Assembly: GCA_021292105.1 (NCBI GenBank) | Contig: CM037874.1 | Span: forward strand, 36,196,185 to 36,260,184 | Length of the DNA stretch: 64,000 nucleotides | Reading direction: 5' to 3' | Source: Anadara kagoshimensis | Taxonomy: Eukaryota > Mollusca > Bivalvia > Arcoida > Arcidae | Program-made: the position numbers and the translations under genes | Notes under the pieces: model-generated | Seen by the model: the letters and a program-made list of their open reading frames with translations, nothing else | Database searches by the model: none | What the model was told of the DNA's origin: nothing | In this document: positions 1 through 13,700 of the stretch, piece by piece | Position numbering within the stretch: position 1 is the stretch's first letter | Layout of the letters: every line of letters starts with the position of its first letter

Positions 1-395
1 AATTATCTCGAAATCTATAAACTTTTTGTATAGGCATGTATATTAGAATGTTGTAGGTATCGATACAACGATCATTTTGATGTATAGATAAAGGTCATGG
101 GTTCAAAGGTCAAGGTCACAGATGCAAAACAATACCGAAATGGTTAATTATCTCGAAAACTATAAACCTTTTGTATAGGCATTTATATTAGAATGTTGTA
201 GGTATTGATACAACGATCATTTTGATGTATAGAAAAAGGTCATGGGTTCAAAGGTCAAGGTCACAGATGTGAAACAATACCGAAATGGTTAATTATCTCA
301 AAAACTATAAACTTTTTGTATAGGCTTGTATATTAGAATGTTGTAGGTATTGATACAATGGTTATCATGATGTAAAGAAAAAAGTCATTGGGGTT
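1..395. repeat. Tandem repeat, ~145-bp unit, about 2.7 copies
   Basis: The phrase aattatctcgaaa recurs at positions 1, 146 and 291, giving a 145-bp period, and the copies are nearly identical. The unit contains the phrase aaggtcatgggttcaaaggt. The array continues off the left edge and decays after about 395. It lies in a GCN1 intron. Confidence 0.85.
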
Positions 396-904
396 TAGTA
401 TTTATGTTTTCTTTAAATCTATCAGCTAGCCATTAGTTATCAGGTGAGCGTATCAGGCCCATGGGCCTCTTGTTATATTACAGTACATGAAGGGACATTG
501 GTTCATGCCTTGTTGATGTTATCTTTGTGGTGTACAAAGTTTTATACGAGTGTACCTGATAAACTAATCCAGTGGTTTAAGGTAACATACATTTTATAGT
601 CAAACCTTTCTATAAATACCACCAAAGGTAACATGTATAGGGGACTTAATTTGCAGGTGCTTTATTCTATATATATATATATACACAAAAAAGTTCCATG
701 GTATGTTTTGTAATAGAAGGTCCAGGACCTTTTGCCTTTATTTTTGGCAGGTCCTACAAAACATTTTGGAAAGTCCAATATCAACACAAAGGTCCATGTG
801 CAATTATGTTATATAGAAAAAACAGTATTATTTTAGTATAAAAAAAAACAACAGGTCCATCGGACGTTCAAAGTTTAAATATCAAATGTCCCAATGAAAT
901 ATAC
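396..904. other. Intronic DNA, no gene seen
   Basis: Part of the GCN1 intron before the first visible exon. It is AT-rich, with a short TA run near 672-683. I see no exon, splice-flanked reading frame or RNA gene in it. Confidence 0.6.
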
Positions 905-906
905 CA

Positions 907-1240
907 CTGCAGTAGCTCAGTTGGTAGAGTGCTTCCTCCGTAAGTGGGAAGTTGTGGGTTCGAACCCCGGCCGGGTCTGACCCAAGACTTGAAAGTGGGT
1001 ATTGACTGTTTTTTTGCCAAGCACTCGGCATTACAAATGAAAGTCACGGTTCTTTCGGATGGGAACTTAAAATAAACGAGGTCTTGTGTCACGGTGGGCT
1101 TGGCACACTAAAGAATCCTGCTGTATAATGCCATCAGAGCAATTAATGCACTGGCAAAAGTTCTGCCTATAGCTGGCGACGTCTCAATATAAGTGAAATG
1201 TTCTTGACTAGGACGTTAAACACCATTACTCAACTCAACT
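907..1240 (+). mobile_element. tRNA-derived SINE, family A, near full length
   Basis: The head has a Pol III A box (agctcagttggtagagtgc) and a B box (gggttcgaacccc) like a tRNA gene. The body has the phrase ccaagcactcggcatt. The tail reads gacgttaaacaccatt. At least ten related copies occur in the window on both strands. It is a SINE rather than a tRNA gene, because no acceptor stem closes and the body continues for ~260 bp. Confidence 0.88.
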
Positions 1241-1619
1241 TCCAATAAAATATCAATAGGTTCTGGAAATTGGACCAAGGTTAATTTTGAACACTTGAGT
1301 TTAAATGATTTAAGTTATAGAACTTGGGGGTAAAAATTGATTATGTGAATGCTTGTTTGATTTTGATTAAAAATATTTACAATATAATTAATGTTTTTCC
1401 ATAATCTGATAAATGTTGTTATTGCTAGGAAATGTTCTGTCATTGTGTTGTTAACATGAATTATAGGGGTTGCTTCATTCAGTTTCATTCTAGAATTAGA
1501 TATTTTTTATTATTACAGAAATGGAAAGATTACCACTTAACTAATTAATTTTGTAAAAGTTTGTGGCATGATGGAGATTTTGCAAAACTTTAATAATACT
1601 GTAACATTTTGTTTTACAG

Positions 1620-1695
1620 AAAGGTATTGGGTTAAAAACATCCACCTCAGCAGTAAGAAATGCTTATATAAAGTGTATGGATTCAACGTTTAATG
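1620..1695 (+). CDS. GCN1: GCN1 exon 1 of window
   Basis: Follows a gttttacag acceptor and ends G|GTAAGT (phase 1). It encodes [16 protein letters not shown] and the following residues, part of the N-terminal HEAT block. The reading frame at its left edge was chosen by the family match. Confidence 0.9.
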
Positions 1696-4600
1696 GTAAG
1701 TATTTCTGTTTTGATGTTTCTGGTGAACGGCATTATTCCTAGATAATTGTACATGGGTAACATTACTAGATAACATTTTATTCAACATAAGTGTTGTTTT
1801 GTCTCATTATATTATGCTGTCATCATCATCCATATCTTTTTATTATACGCCCTTCATATGACGGGACGTATTATGTTACGGTGCTGTCCGTCCGGGCGGG
1901 CGTCTGTTAACAATTTGTATTCCGTTCAATAGAGACCACAAACATTTATGGATTCAAATGAAATTTGGTATACAGCTTTACCATGGTAATACCTTGTGCA
2001 AGTTTGAATTACAACTTTTTCGGATTATTTTTGGAGGAGTTATGCCCCTTTTTTAACTTAGAAATTTTTGTATGTATGACCATGTGGTTTCCGATCATTA
2101 GAGCCTACATCTATTTATGGATTCAAATGAAATTTGGTATACACATTTACGATGTTAATATCTGGTGCAAGTTCGAATTACAACTTTTTCGGATTATTTT
2201 TGGAGGAGTTATGCCCCTTTTTTAACTTAGAAATTTTTGTATGTATGACCATGTGGTTTCCGATCATTAGAGCCTACAACAATTTATGGATTCAAATGAA
2301 ATTTGGTATACACATTTACGATGTTAATATCTGGTGCAAGTTCGAATTACAACTTTTTCAGATTATTTTTGGAGGAGTTATGCCCCTTTTTTAACTTAGA
2401 AATTTTTGTATGTATGACCATGTGGTTTGTATTCCATTCAGTAGACAATACAAACATGGATTTAAATGAAATTTGTTATACATTTGGTATACACATTTAC
2501 GATGTTAATATCTGGTGCAAGTTCGAATTACAACTTTTTCAGATTATTTTTGGAGGAGTTATGCCCCTTTTTTAACTTAGAAATTTTTGTATGTATGACC
2601 ATGTGGTTTGTATTCCATTCAGTAGACAATACAAACATGGATTTAAATGAAATTTGTTATACAGTTACACCTTAATCATGGTAATATCTCGTGCAAATTT
2701 GAATTACAACTTTTTTGGGTTACAAGTTATGGCCCGAACACGGAGTTGGTAATATATTTTTACATACATATATCCTAGTTGTACTTATACTTCTCAGTAA
2801 ATAGTACTACTCGATCAATATAACATGGGCGTATAATGCTCCGCTCGGCGGTGCTCTTGTTTCAAATTGTTTATTAATTTTCTTAAAAGTAGTGCATGTG
2901 CTTGATTAAAACCAAAACAAGTTACACTGCACTACATGTTCAATTTTTTTTTTCAAAGTAAAAAAAAAATGAATTCATCGAAGAATGAAATAATAATGAA
3001 ATTTTACCATTCTGAACTTTGCGAAAATTGCTCTACATGAACATAAACTTATAAGCAGTATTTCTTATAAACGTCACATTATGTTGATTGTGTAAATTTC
3101 AGGGGACACCTTGCCAAAAGCTGTAGATATGTTACCAGTATTGATACAGACCATAGAGAAGGCAAACAACCAGGCCAGCCAATCACAGCTAGTGACAGAA
3201 GCTGTATCAGCAGCATGTATATTAGTCAAAATTTCATTGGTTGATATACAAGCAGGTATGTTTCTAAATCATTAATTAGTTAGTTCATTGATCTATTGAA
3301 ATGGACCCATCTCACACCATCTGACCCAAGACTTGGAAAGTGGGTAGTGACTGTTCTTTCGCCAAGCACTCGGCATTACGAAATGAAAGTCATGGTTCTT
3401 TCGGATGGGAACTTAAAATAAACGAGGTCCCGTGTCATGGTTAGCTTGGCACGCTAAAGAACCCTGCTGTATAATGCCATCAGCGCAACACACAGGCAAA
3501 ATTTCTGCACCTTCGCCTATAGCTGGCGACGTCACGATATAAGTGAAATATTCTTGACTGGGACGTTAAACACCATTAATTACTCACTCACACCATCTAA
3601 AAGGTTTAATATCGTATAAATGAGGAATGGCTTTATAAGTCCTAACACTTTATTAAAATTTAAATATATATTAAGAAGAAAAAAATTATGTCCAGACTTT
3701 TGATCAAACCTGGGGTTTTATATATCTGCTACAAAAGATCTAAAAAATCACCTCGGCCATCTCACTCAGTTTTGTTTTACCTGGCTAGCAAGGTGAACAC
3801 ATAAAGATGATTTTCAACTGTTTGTAATTGCCATTGTCATCACACTTTTCTTCTAACTGTTAATGCAGGCTACATAAATTTTCTACTATATATTTAGTGT
3901 CTAATTTGCCAGTATATCGCTATTGTTAAGAAAATTTAGAGTGGTCAAATTGGAAAATTTTAGTCATTTTCCATTGGGGAAACTACCTGCGTTCTGAAGT
4001 AATTTTAGACGAAATCAATGTTTTGTTATATTTTGAAAAGTTTCTTTTGTTTGTTAATATAGAATCTAAACTGGGTCCATTTTGGAACACTGTACTGGAT
4101 ACACAAAAACAACTATTTGTTAATGACAAGTTTTTGACCTCTGTTGGAGATGAAGTGTTGAAGAGTGTTGTCACCCTGTCAGAAAAGCTAATACTGGAAT
4201 ATCCACAGAAAATGACAGAAAAAATATCACAGTAAGTTGTAACGCTGATTGTATCAACTGCTTGGCCAATAACATCTGTGGCGGCCTGCGGCTGCCAAGT
4301 GGTTTTTGTTAACCTTCAAACCCGAGGCTTCTCACTACTGTTGGTTTGACTTTGACTTTGGTCGAACTCAAGTGAGAAAGGGGTTTCCTTGTCTTAGGTT
4401 TTACTGGTTTGTTTGGTACCAATGTAATGGATTAAGTAGCTTGCTATCTTTATCTGTCACATTACAGGCAAATGTACCAGCATGTTAAAGGTACTTCATA
4501 AGTGTGCTCAATTACAAAACAAATAAGAAACACTTGCACAAACTCGCACATCAAATGAACTTTTGAATCCTTGAGATTTAAGGGGGAAAAATTATCTTAT

Positions 4601-7600
4601 AATTATATGATATTAGATATTAAGAATATGGTAGCTGAAAAGTTTCTGATGTGACCTTAAACAGCATTCAACCAGCCACTCAACTAGCATTTCTGCCAGT
4701 ATCGTAGCAATGGCAGGGGATTACACTTAATTTTGTGTTGCACTTAATTTTGTGGTCTTAAGGAATGCCATGTAGTCTGCTGTTTATACTTTGCTGAAAG
4801 CATTGACATTGTAAATTTGGATACATGTTGTATTAATATTTTATTTTGAATTTTTAGGCCATATTATAAAGCCATTGTATACAGCCTTACCAGGAAGTCC
4901 TACAAATTAAGGAAGCGTACTAAAGCAAGTGTTAGACGACTTCTGTCACTTCTAGGAGGGACTTCTATATCATTGTCCTTACTGTCAGAGTTTAACGATT
5001 TGATAAAGACACAGAAGGTAAAATAATACTATAAACCATAGACATTTTACATCACCACATATTTATTTCATACAAAAAGGGTTGTCTGTAATGTGTATAA
5101 AATTTTTATTATTCCCCACCTTTTGAAGAAAGAGGTGGAATTAAATTCAAGTTTCGTCCTTCCGAAATTCTTGTCTGTGCTAATTCTCCAAAACTCTGAA
5201 GCACTTTTTCACGAAACTTGGTGCAAAGTATCAACACAGATAGGAGATGACTTGAGTTGGTTTGCTCATTTTCTTTGGAGTTATGGCCCTTTGAACGTAA
5301 GGGTAAATCACAAAAAAGAAGCTGTTGGCAAGGGATCTTAAATCCCTAAATTTGCTTGTTAATTTTGCACTAAAGATTACAAGTCAAGTATGCTTAGGGT
5401 CCTTTTAAGATTTAGGACTTTTGTCACAAGTTCAAATTTTAGTTTCAATGTCCAATTTTGTTTCATCTTCGTAATTTCCACATTTTTGAATGGATTTTTT
5501 ATCAAACTTGTCGCAAATGAAAACTAAATGAATATGAATTGACATGTCTTGTACCACTTTTGGGTATGTAGGTCAGAGGTCAAATCTTGGTTTCTGTTTG
5601 TGTTTCTGTGTTACTAGTTAAAGTCCCATCTAGTTTTGTAGTGGATACTTTAGTAGTTACAGTTAAGCCTGACTATAAAGGCCACCCAAGGGAAACAATA
5701 AAAGTGGCCTTTATAGTCAGGTGGTATTTATACACAGGTTCAAATAACATAAATAAAAAACAATTGGGATACAATTCTACTGGCCTTTATAAGCAGGTGA
5801 TCCTTATATAGAGGTGGCCTTTAAAGCAGGTTCGACTGTATACTTATTAAAGTGTTAATCACCTATACTCTTTTGATTACAGTTTATAGATCCAGAAATA
5901 CTACAAGGTGATGATGACAAAGAAAATACACCAGAACAGTCTAAATACATCATGCCACATCTGTTATCACAAGCCTTATTGACCTTGACCTTTGTAGAAA
6001 AAGCTGACCCCAAAGATGCAGAGGCCATTGCCAAGGCAACCCTGATTCCAGCACATCATCCATGTATTGGTAAGGAATGTTTTCTTTACATGATCATGTT
6101 CAGGCCCCAATTTCACAATCATTCCTTAGCTAAGATTTTCCTTAACTTAAATCTTGCAAATTTTCAAATCTTTATAATTTTGTTAATTTTCAAGATATTT
6201 AGGAATTGAAGGTGTCATTTTTAGATTACTTCTAGATTAAAACATTTGCATTTAGTTTTGACAAAAATATTCACCAATAGTACAAAAATTTGCTAAATTA
6301 AATTTAAGTACAATATTAGGAATGATTGTGAAACCGGGACTTGGTCATATGTTTTTTATAATGTTAAATAATAATTTTCATATTTTTCTATGGCGTTTTC
6401 CAAATGCATATATTTTTCATACATGATTAATTTTATACATGTGATTTGAGTGGATTAAAGTGGAGTAATAGTGTTTAATGGTCTATACAAGATTTTTTCA
6501 CCTATATGGAATCAGTCAGTTCTTGGATAACTAAGAAACTACAGGGATACTTTAGACCAGTTGCTATAGACAGGTGGACTGTATATAGAGGTGGACTTTA
6601 TGGCAGGTTATGCTGTATAGAGTGTCAGAGAAAACTGACCCTCGGCAAACTGAACAAACTTTCTCGGTCATATTAAAGTCTTCCTGAGAGGGATTTGAAG
6701 CTAGAAGCTAGATGATTAGAGGAACTGTGATCTGTAAGCATAGGGTTTGGACCACTCAGCCACCAGGTCCAAATCTTTGTTTTGTTGTTTATTTAATCAA
6801 AACTATACACATAGAAATTACTGTGATTGATAAGCTAAGACAGTTTTCCCCACCTGTTTAAGGGGGAGGGGGCTCAGTGGCCAAGTGATGTAACACACCA
6901 GCATATAGATCATAATGTCTCATACTGCATAGGTTCGAATCCAGCTCTTGAAGGATCCTAGTGTTAAAAATGTTGCCAGTTTACTTGTCGAAGGTTGATG
7001 GTTGATGGTTTTCTCTGGACACTCTGGTTTTCTCATCATCCCAGAACTAACCATCTTATACCATTACTCCACTCTTTACTTGTTTCTGCTTTTACAACAT
7101 GTTTCTTTAATGTGAAACGATATTACCAAAAATATTTTCAAGTCCTGATTTTTTTCTATTATCTTTCAGTATATGCTAATGAGTCAACTTGGACTGACAT
7201 CTTAGCACAGCTGAACCTTGATGCTAGAAACTTTGTGAAGAATAACTGTGACTCATGTATAGAGATAGCAAAAACCAATGATGAATTCAGTGAGGTATAT
7301 ATTATCATTCTTACTTTGTAACTGAACTGATAGAAAATTTGATGAGTGTGGACCCAAATAATTGTAAATCTTGGCCAATTTTTTTGTTAAGTGGAAAAAT
7401 TTGAACTTTAACCCAGAATGCATGTTTTAAGCAACAATTAGAATGACCTTTATTATTTTATGGCTAATGCTATATAAAAAAAATCCATATTTTAAGTTTG
7501 AAAGGTTTTCTCTATGTACATACAAGGGTGAAGCTTAACTATTTTTAGTTAGGAGCCCAGAATTTGTAATAGTAATAAATAGATAAAATGTGTAAACATT

Positions 7601-7743
7601 AAGGGACCCAGACTGATATTTAGTAGCCATAGGGCTACAGGGCTCCTGACATATGGTGTGATTTTCTTCATACCAAACTAACTTGCAGGGTATAAATTTA
7701 ATATTTAAGATTCGAATTATCCTGGTATGTAAGAGAGAGAAAT

Positions 7744-7775
<32 letters not shown>

Positions 7776-10700
7776 TTGGAATAATAGTTATGCCTGTGTT
7801 TCACCATGTCTTAATGTTTTTCTTGTGTCTTCAAATTGAAAACAGGAAAGAGTTTTTTCAAAAATACTGGCATGACTTGATTCTCAGTTAGTGTAAAAGA
7901 CAAAGAAATGAATTTTAAATTGTATTATTTTCTTAACAGAGTGTAAACAATGCTTTATCAAATGAATTTTAAATTGTATTATTTTCTTAACAGAGTGTGA
8001 ACAATGCTTTATCAAATGAATTTTAAATTGTATTATTTTCTTAACAGAGTGTGAACAATGCTTTATCAAATGAATTTTAAATTGTATTATTTTCTTAACA
8101 GAGTGTGAACAATGCTTTATCAAATGAATTTAAAATTGTATTATTTTCTTAACAGAGTGTGAACAATGCTTTATCAAATGAATTTTAAATTGTATTATTT
8201 TCTCAACAGAGTGTGAACAATGCTTTATCAAATGAATTTTAAATTGTATTATTTTCTCAACAGTGTGAACAATGCTTTATCAAATGAATTTTAAATTGTA
8301 TTATTTTCTTAACAGAGTGTGAACAATGCTTTATCAAATGAATTTTAAATTGTATTATTTTCTCAACAGAGTGTGAACAATGCTTTATCAAATGAATTTT
8401 AAATTGTATTATTTTCTTAACAGAGTGTGAACAATGCTTTATCAAATGAATTTTAAATTGTATTATTTTCTCAACAGAGTGTGAACAATGCTTTATCAAC
8501 ATTAGTTTGGGTTGCTCCAGATGTTGTGTTACCTCCCCTGATCCAGTACGTCCATGGATTACTGGATAACCCGGAAATGTGTAACATAACAAGAGATGAG
8601 TACGGAATATTTTTGACGCCAGATGGAGAACTGTATGATAAATCTTTATTAGAAAGGTTGGTATCTCTGTTAAACATACATGTGTTATTCATTGGTTAAC
8701 ATGCATGTTTTGTCAAAGAATTGACTGGTTGAGATCCTTTTTCTTTTCCATAAAATCACCAGACACAGAGCTGTATGATAAATCTTTACTAGCAATCTGT
8801 GTTAAACATACATGTACATCAGTTAGCACATTTTGTCAAGGAATTAACTGGTTTAGATCTTTCTTTTCTGTGAAATCTTTTATTAAAGCAGCAGACAGAG
8901 AGCTATATGATAAATCTTTATTAGAAAGGTTGGTATCTGTCAAACATACATGTACATCAGTTAGCATGTACGTTTTGTCAAGAGATTGACCACTTGAGAT
9001 TCTTCTTTTCCATAAAATCTTCTATTTGGACAGTAGACAGATGCTGTATAATAAATTGCTAATAGAACAATTGCTATCTGACAAGGTTCTATGTGTTAAC
9101 ACATTATTGTGATAAAAATTTATCAGTTAGCTTGCATATGTTTTTGTCAAGATACTGACTACAGTCTAACCTGTCTATAAGGGCCACTCGGGGGAAGTTG
9201 CAAAAGTGGCCCTTATGGACAGGTGGCCTTTATATAGAGGTTTGTAAATCCAGTTATGACATCAATATAAATATTAGTTGGAAAAATAGTGAGCAGTTCC
9301 AATTTATTAATTTTATTTGTTAAAATTTCTGTTACAAAAAAGGCATTAGCTAATTTTAACAGAATAATTTCTTTGAAAACAATTAAAGAAAAATCTTCTG
9401 ACCACACTATTTATCAATCTTTGGAAAAAACCTTAAAAATCACCAATTATAAATACATATCTTATATAAAGACATGTTTTCTTTAATAGGTAGGAGCCAG
9501 TAATGAAAACAATAGAACATAGTATAAGTATCATAATTAATAATGAGTAATAATCTATCCTTAGTGCTTTATGGCTTCATTTGTTGACATGAGGATAAAT
9601 GACTTAAGAATTTTTTTTAAGTTTTTAAAAAAGTTTCAAAAATATACTTTTTAAAAATTCTTTTCTTATCAACATACAGATTTGGTTACATGTACTTAGT
9701 TTAATTATCAATGGTTTAAAGTTAAATAATCAATGTTTAAAATCTAATTTTAGCTTCAGGATTTTTAAAAAACTACATGGCTTAACATTTTTGCCCAATT
9801 TTTAGAAACTATAACAAAACTTGTCCCTAAAATACGAATAAAAAGTGGCCTTTATAGACAGGTTCGTGAGCCATTTTGTACAAAAATAGGGTGGCCTCTG
9901 GCTCAGTTGAACAGTGGCCCTTATATAGAGGTTAAATAAAGAGTAAAATGGCTTGGGAGGAATTGAAAGTGCCCTTTATAGACAGGTGGCCCTTATATAG
10001 AGGTGGCCTTTAACACAGGTTGGACTGTAGTTTCATTTTTTCCATAAAAACTTTTTAAAATGGAATATGTGCAAATGACATATCAATGTTCAAATTTGAT
10101 GGCTTAGGCTTAGAAGAATAGGGGTAAATATTTTAGACTTCTTCAACAGAATACCTTTTATGTTTCGACTTTTAACAAAGTATGATTTTTTAAAATCACT
10201 GTGCACTGATTTGTAGCAATTTATTGTAATCATAGATAATGATGTGTTACTTTAATGTCTAATGGGATTGTTGTCGCGTAAGTTTTAGCTATTAAAACTC
10301 TTAATTCATGACATTAACCAGATGTCATTAACCAGATGTATTAAGTATGTACAGTAAAACTTCTTAAAGCTTCTTAATAGTTTTGCCACGTCACTTAATG
10401 CCACATCATTTTGAAAGTACCAAAATCCATCTTAAGATACCAAGATGAAGTTTGGTGACTTACTGGTTTTTTTTCTCCATTCCTTATAAGTCTATGTGGA
10501 TGTTTTTTTCAATATCAATCTCCATCAACTTGTGTGAAACTTTTGACTGAACAAAAGTAAAGTGTTGTGGTATCTTGTATAATATCCATGATATCTGCCT
10601 TGATATTTTATTTCTTGTATATTTTATGTTTAGCTTCACAAAGTCTGCTGTAGTAAAAGAATCTAATATCAAAAGAGAAAACAAGCTGTACTCATACGCT

Positions 10701-13700
10701 GAACAAATGGCTGAGTTAGAGCTGAAGAAGGTAATTTGATATATCTTACAGGTTTATCATAAACAAATATTTGGCATTGTCAAGATGCTTTGGTTACCAA
10801 GTGGTTTAAAGCATCACTTGTTGAAAGTTAATGGTTTACTCTAGGTAACCTACCACTACAGTAGCTCAGTTGATAGAGTGCTTGCTTCGGAAATTGTAGG
10901 TTCAAACCCTGGTCGGGTTTGACCTAGACTTGAAAATAGGTAGTGACTGTTCTTTAGCCAAGCACTCAGCATTTAGAAATGAAAGTCTCTGGTCCTTTGA
11001 AAGAAACCTTAAAAAACTGATGCCCTTTGTCACCGTGGACGTGGCGTATAAAAGAACCCTCCCTAGACATTGCCCTGAGTGCACTGCAAAGGTAAATATT
11101 TCTGTATATAAATTATACAGCTTGTGTTTTATTTATTTTCAGGAATTTGAAAAGAAAAAAGGAAAACCTAAAGAAACTCCCAAGTTGTCTAAGAAACAAG
11201 AGGAAATGATCCAGGCACAAACACAAAAAGAGTCTGATACCAGACAGAAACTGACTGTGGTTTGTATATACAGTAAAACCTCATTATAATGCCCCTCAAT
11301 AACTTTTTTCCTATGCCACCTTGCTTATTGCCAGAGTAATTTCAAGTCCCCAAATCTGTTTTTTATGTTATTCCTCACAAGTCTTCCATAATTTATTAGC
11401 CAAACTCTTTTACAATGCCAAAATTTGATTGAGGAAATAGTGATTAAAAATTTACTGTTGTGATGAATAACCTCATTATAATGCCCTTCGATAACTTTGT
11501 CACCTTGCTTATCACCATAGTAACACTAAAATTGGTATGCATACTATGCGCAAGATGCACTTGCAGTAAGTGGGAATTGTTTTTCTGTAAATAATTGACA
11601 TAAAAAATCCTAAAATTACAGTATATTGTAAAATTACCCCTTGAATTGTTATAATGCATTATAATGCCCCTCAATAACTTTGTCACCTGACTTGTTTTTA
11701 CAATACTTTGAAGTCCAAAAATTCCTTTCTTCTACATGTATGTTACTAAATACTCTTCATAAGTCTTCCTCATTTTATTGCCAATATCCTTTATAACACT
11801 AAAAACTGACCACTTGGCTTCGATGAATGGAGATTTTACTGTACTTTACCAGATGTTTTATTTCTTGTAGTTAAATCAACAACTGTGTTGTGGATGTCAG
11901 ATACTGAAAGCCGCTGTCAAAGGTAACAAAGAAGCAGTGTGTGGATACATGAAACAGATTTGTGGATACCTGTACCCATTGTTAAAATCTCCCTTAGGTG
12001 CCCCGGTAGCAAGCCAAGTATTTATCAAATATGGACAGGCAGCATTTGAAGATAAATTCCTAGGTGAGTCTTGTGTAACTATAAATGGGGTCGAACGAGG
12101 TTACCATGAGATCTGTACCCCTTAACCTTTGCAGGGTTCAGCCTAGAAGGTGTCCTTGTTCTATTGGGCCCAAATTAATGATCTTATCTTAATTGTCTGT
12201 GGGTCGACCCTGTTTCATCATTTCAGTCTTATTGTAGTTTGGTTATAAACAAATCAATCCCAAATAAATAAATTATGAATAAATTGTTTTACTTGCAACT
12301 CGGTTAGATTTGCTCATTCAATTAGTTTATACTGATCTTTTCAAATAAAACACATTGAGGTATGTTATACTGTAGACCAAAGTTTTGGAAACATGGCCTC
12401 TGTTTTTTCAAGTTCTGGACTAAGATGGCATCACCAATTATATTTCTGGATTGAACACTGGTTTGTATTAAATGTTTTTCAAAAGTTTTACATTTTAAAA
12501 ATGTCAGCTTTTGCAATTTCATATCCAGTGGACAAAAAATCAGGTTTGGCATGGTAAACTGCTGAACCTAATTTGGAAATTTTCACTTGAATTTTCAGTA
12601 AAATTTATGAGAGGGCAAAAGCGTGGATGGGTTGCACCTGCAGAGCAGATGGTGTTGAAAACATATAACACATCAATAACACATACATGTATATAAAGAT
12701 CTATCAATTTTACATGAACTTTGTGATGTTTCTTTTTTACAGGAGAACTAGTTAGCAATGTCACACTACGACTGATAAAGCCAGAATGTAAAGTGAATTC
12801 TGAATGGACACATGAATCTCAGTCAGACCAGGGCTCACGTGTAATACAAGTTTTATATGATTTATCAGTACCAGACATTAATAATCCCAATAAAGATTCA
12901 GTTCTGTTTCCGTCATCCAGTTTTGCTTTTATATACTACCTTATCAGAACTATATTGCACAGTGGAGGGGTGATTGTAGACAAGAACGAAGGGACGTTAG
13001 TCAGAGCTCTGAAACTGATTGCTGCACATGCTCAGACCAGAAAAGGTGATGAAGATGACTCAGAATTGGTAAGAGAGAAATTATTATTTTACAAAATTAC
13101 CACAAAACTCTTAATTACCAAAACACCTGTCTTTCCTCCAACTTTCAAGCAGTGAGTGAAATCACTGACTTGGTATAAATCACCGTATCACCACCATAGT
13201 CGTTTAAAGGTTTTCTATGAGAAATTTGTATTATTTTTGCCATTTCTATTAAATTTAGCCAAATTATTTCTCATGTTAGAAGGGGCCTTGATGGCAGAGT
13301 CCCACTTGAGAAAGATCCTAATGTCCGAAAGGTTTCAGTTCGCTTGCTGAAGGTTGCTTGTTTTCTCCAGTTTCCTCCACCATTCACGAACTGGATTCAT
13401 CCATATAAGTGAAAGGATCTTGACTGATGTGTAAAGTTCTCACTTTGCTTGATGAAGGTTGGTGGTTTTCTCTAGGTATTCCAGATTCCTCCATCCCCCA
13501 ATAACTAAATTATAGATACAAGTGAAAGAATTGTAGATACAAGTGAAAGAATCTTGAAATCTCTATGACTCTACTCCTTTCCTTGTGTCAGCATGTCTTT
13601 CCATTGTCTTGCAGTCAAATAATGTACAGTTCGACTTATCCAGAAATTTGAGTCATCTGTATCCGAGATGATGAGAATTGACTTTACATATAATTTCTAT

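Noticed and set aside
907..980. tRNA gene at the head of the SINE
   Set aside because: A and B boxes are good, but the acceptor stem does not close and the sequence continues into the SINE body found in many other copies.
1965..2675. Four overlapping, near-identical 69-90-codon frames beginning MVY-FTM
   Set aside because: They are the reading of a 163-169-bp tandem repeat inside an interspersed element and overlap each other in different phases; no splice sites or known domain.
7884..8592. Minus-strand frames made of repeated [18 protein letters not shown]
   Set aside because: This is the antisense of the 54-bp splice-acceptor repeat. A unit length divisible by three keeps any frame open, so openness is not evidence of coding.
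8657..8660. Alternative donor TTG|GTATCT for GCN1 exon 7
   Set aside because: It looks stronger than AAAG|GTTGGT, but would shift the frame into exon 8, whose reading (SFTKSAV...KRENK) is fixed by family similarity.
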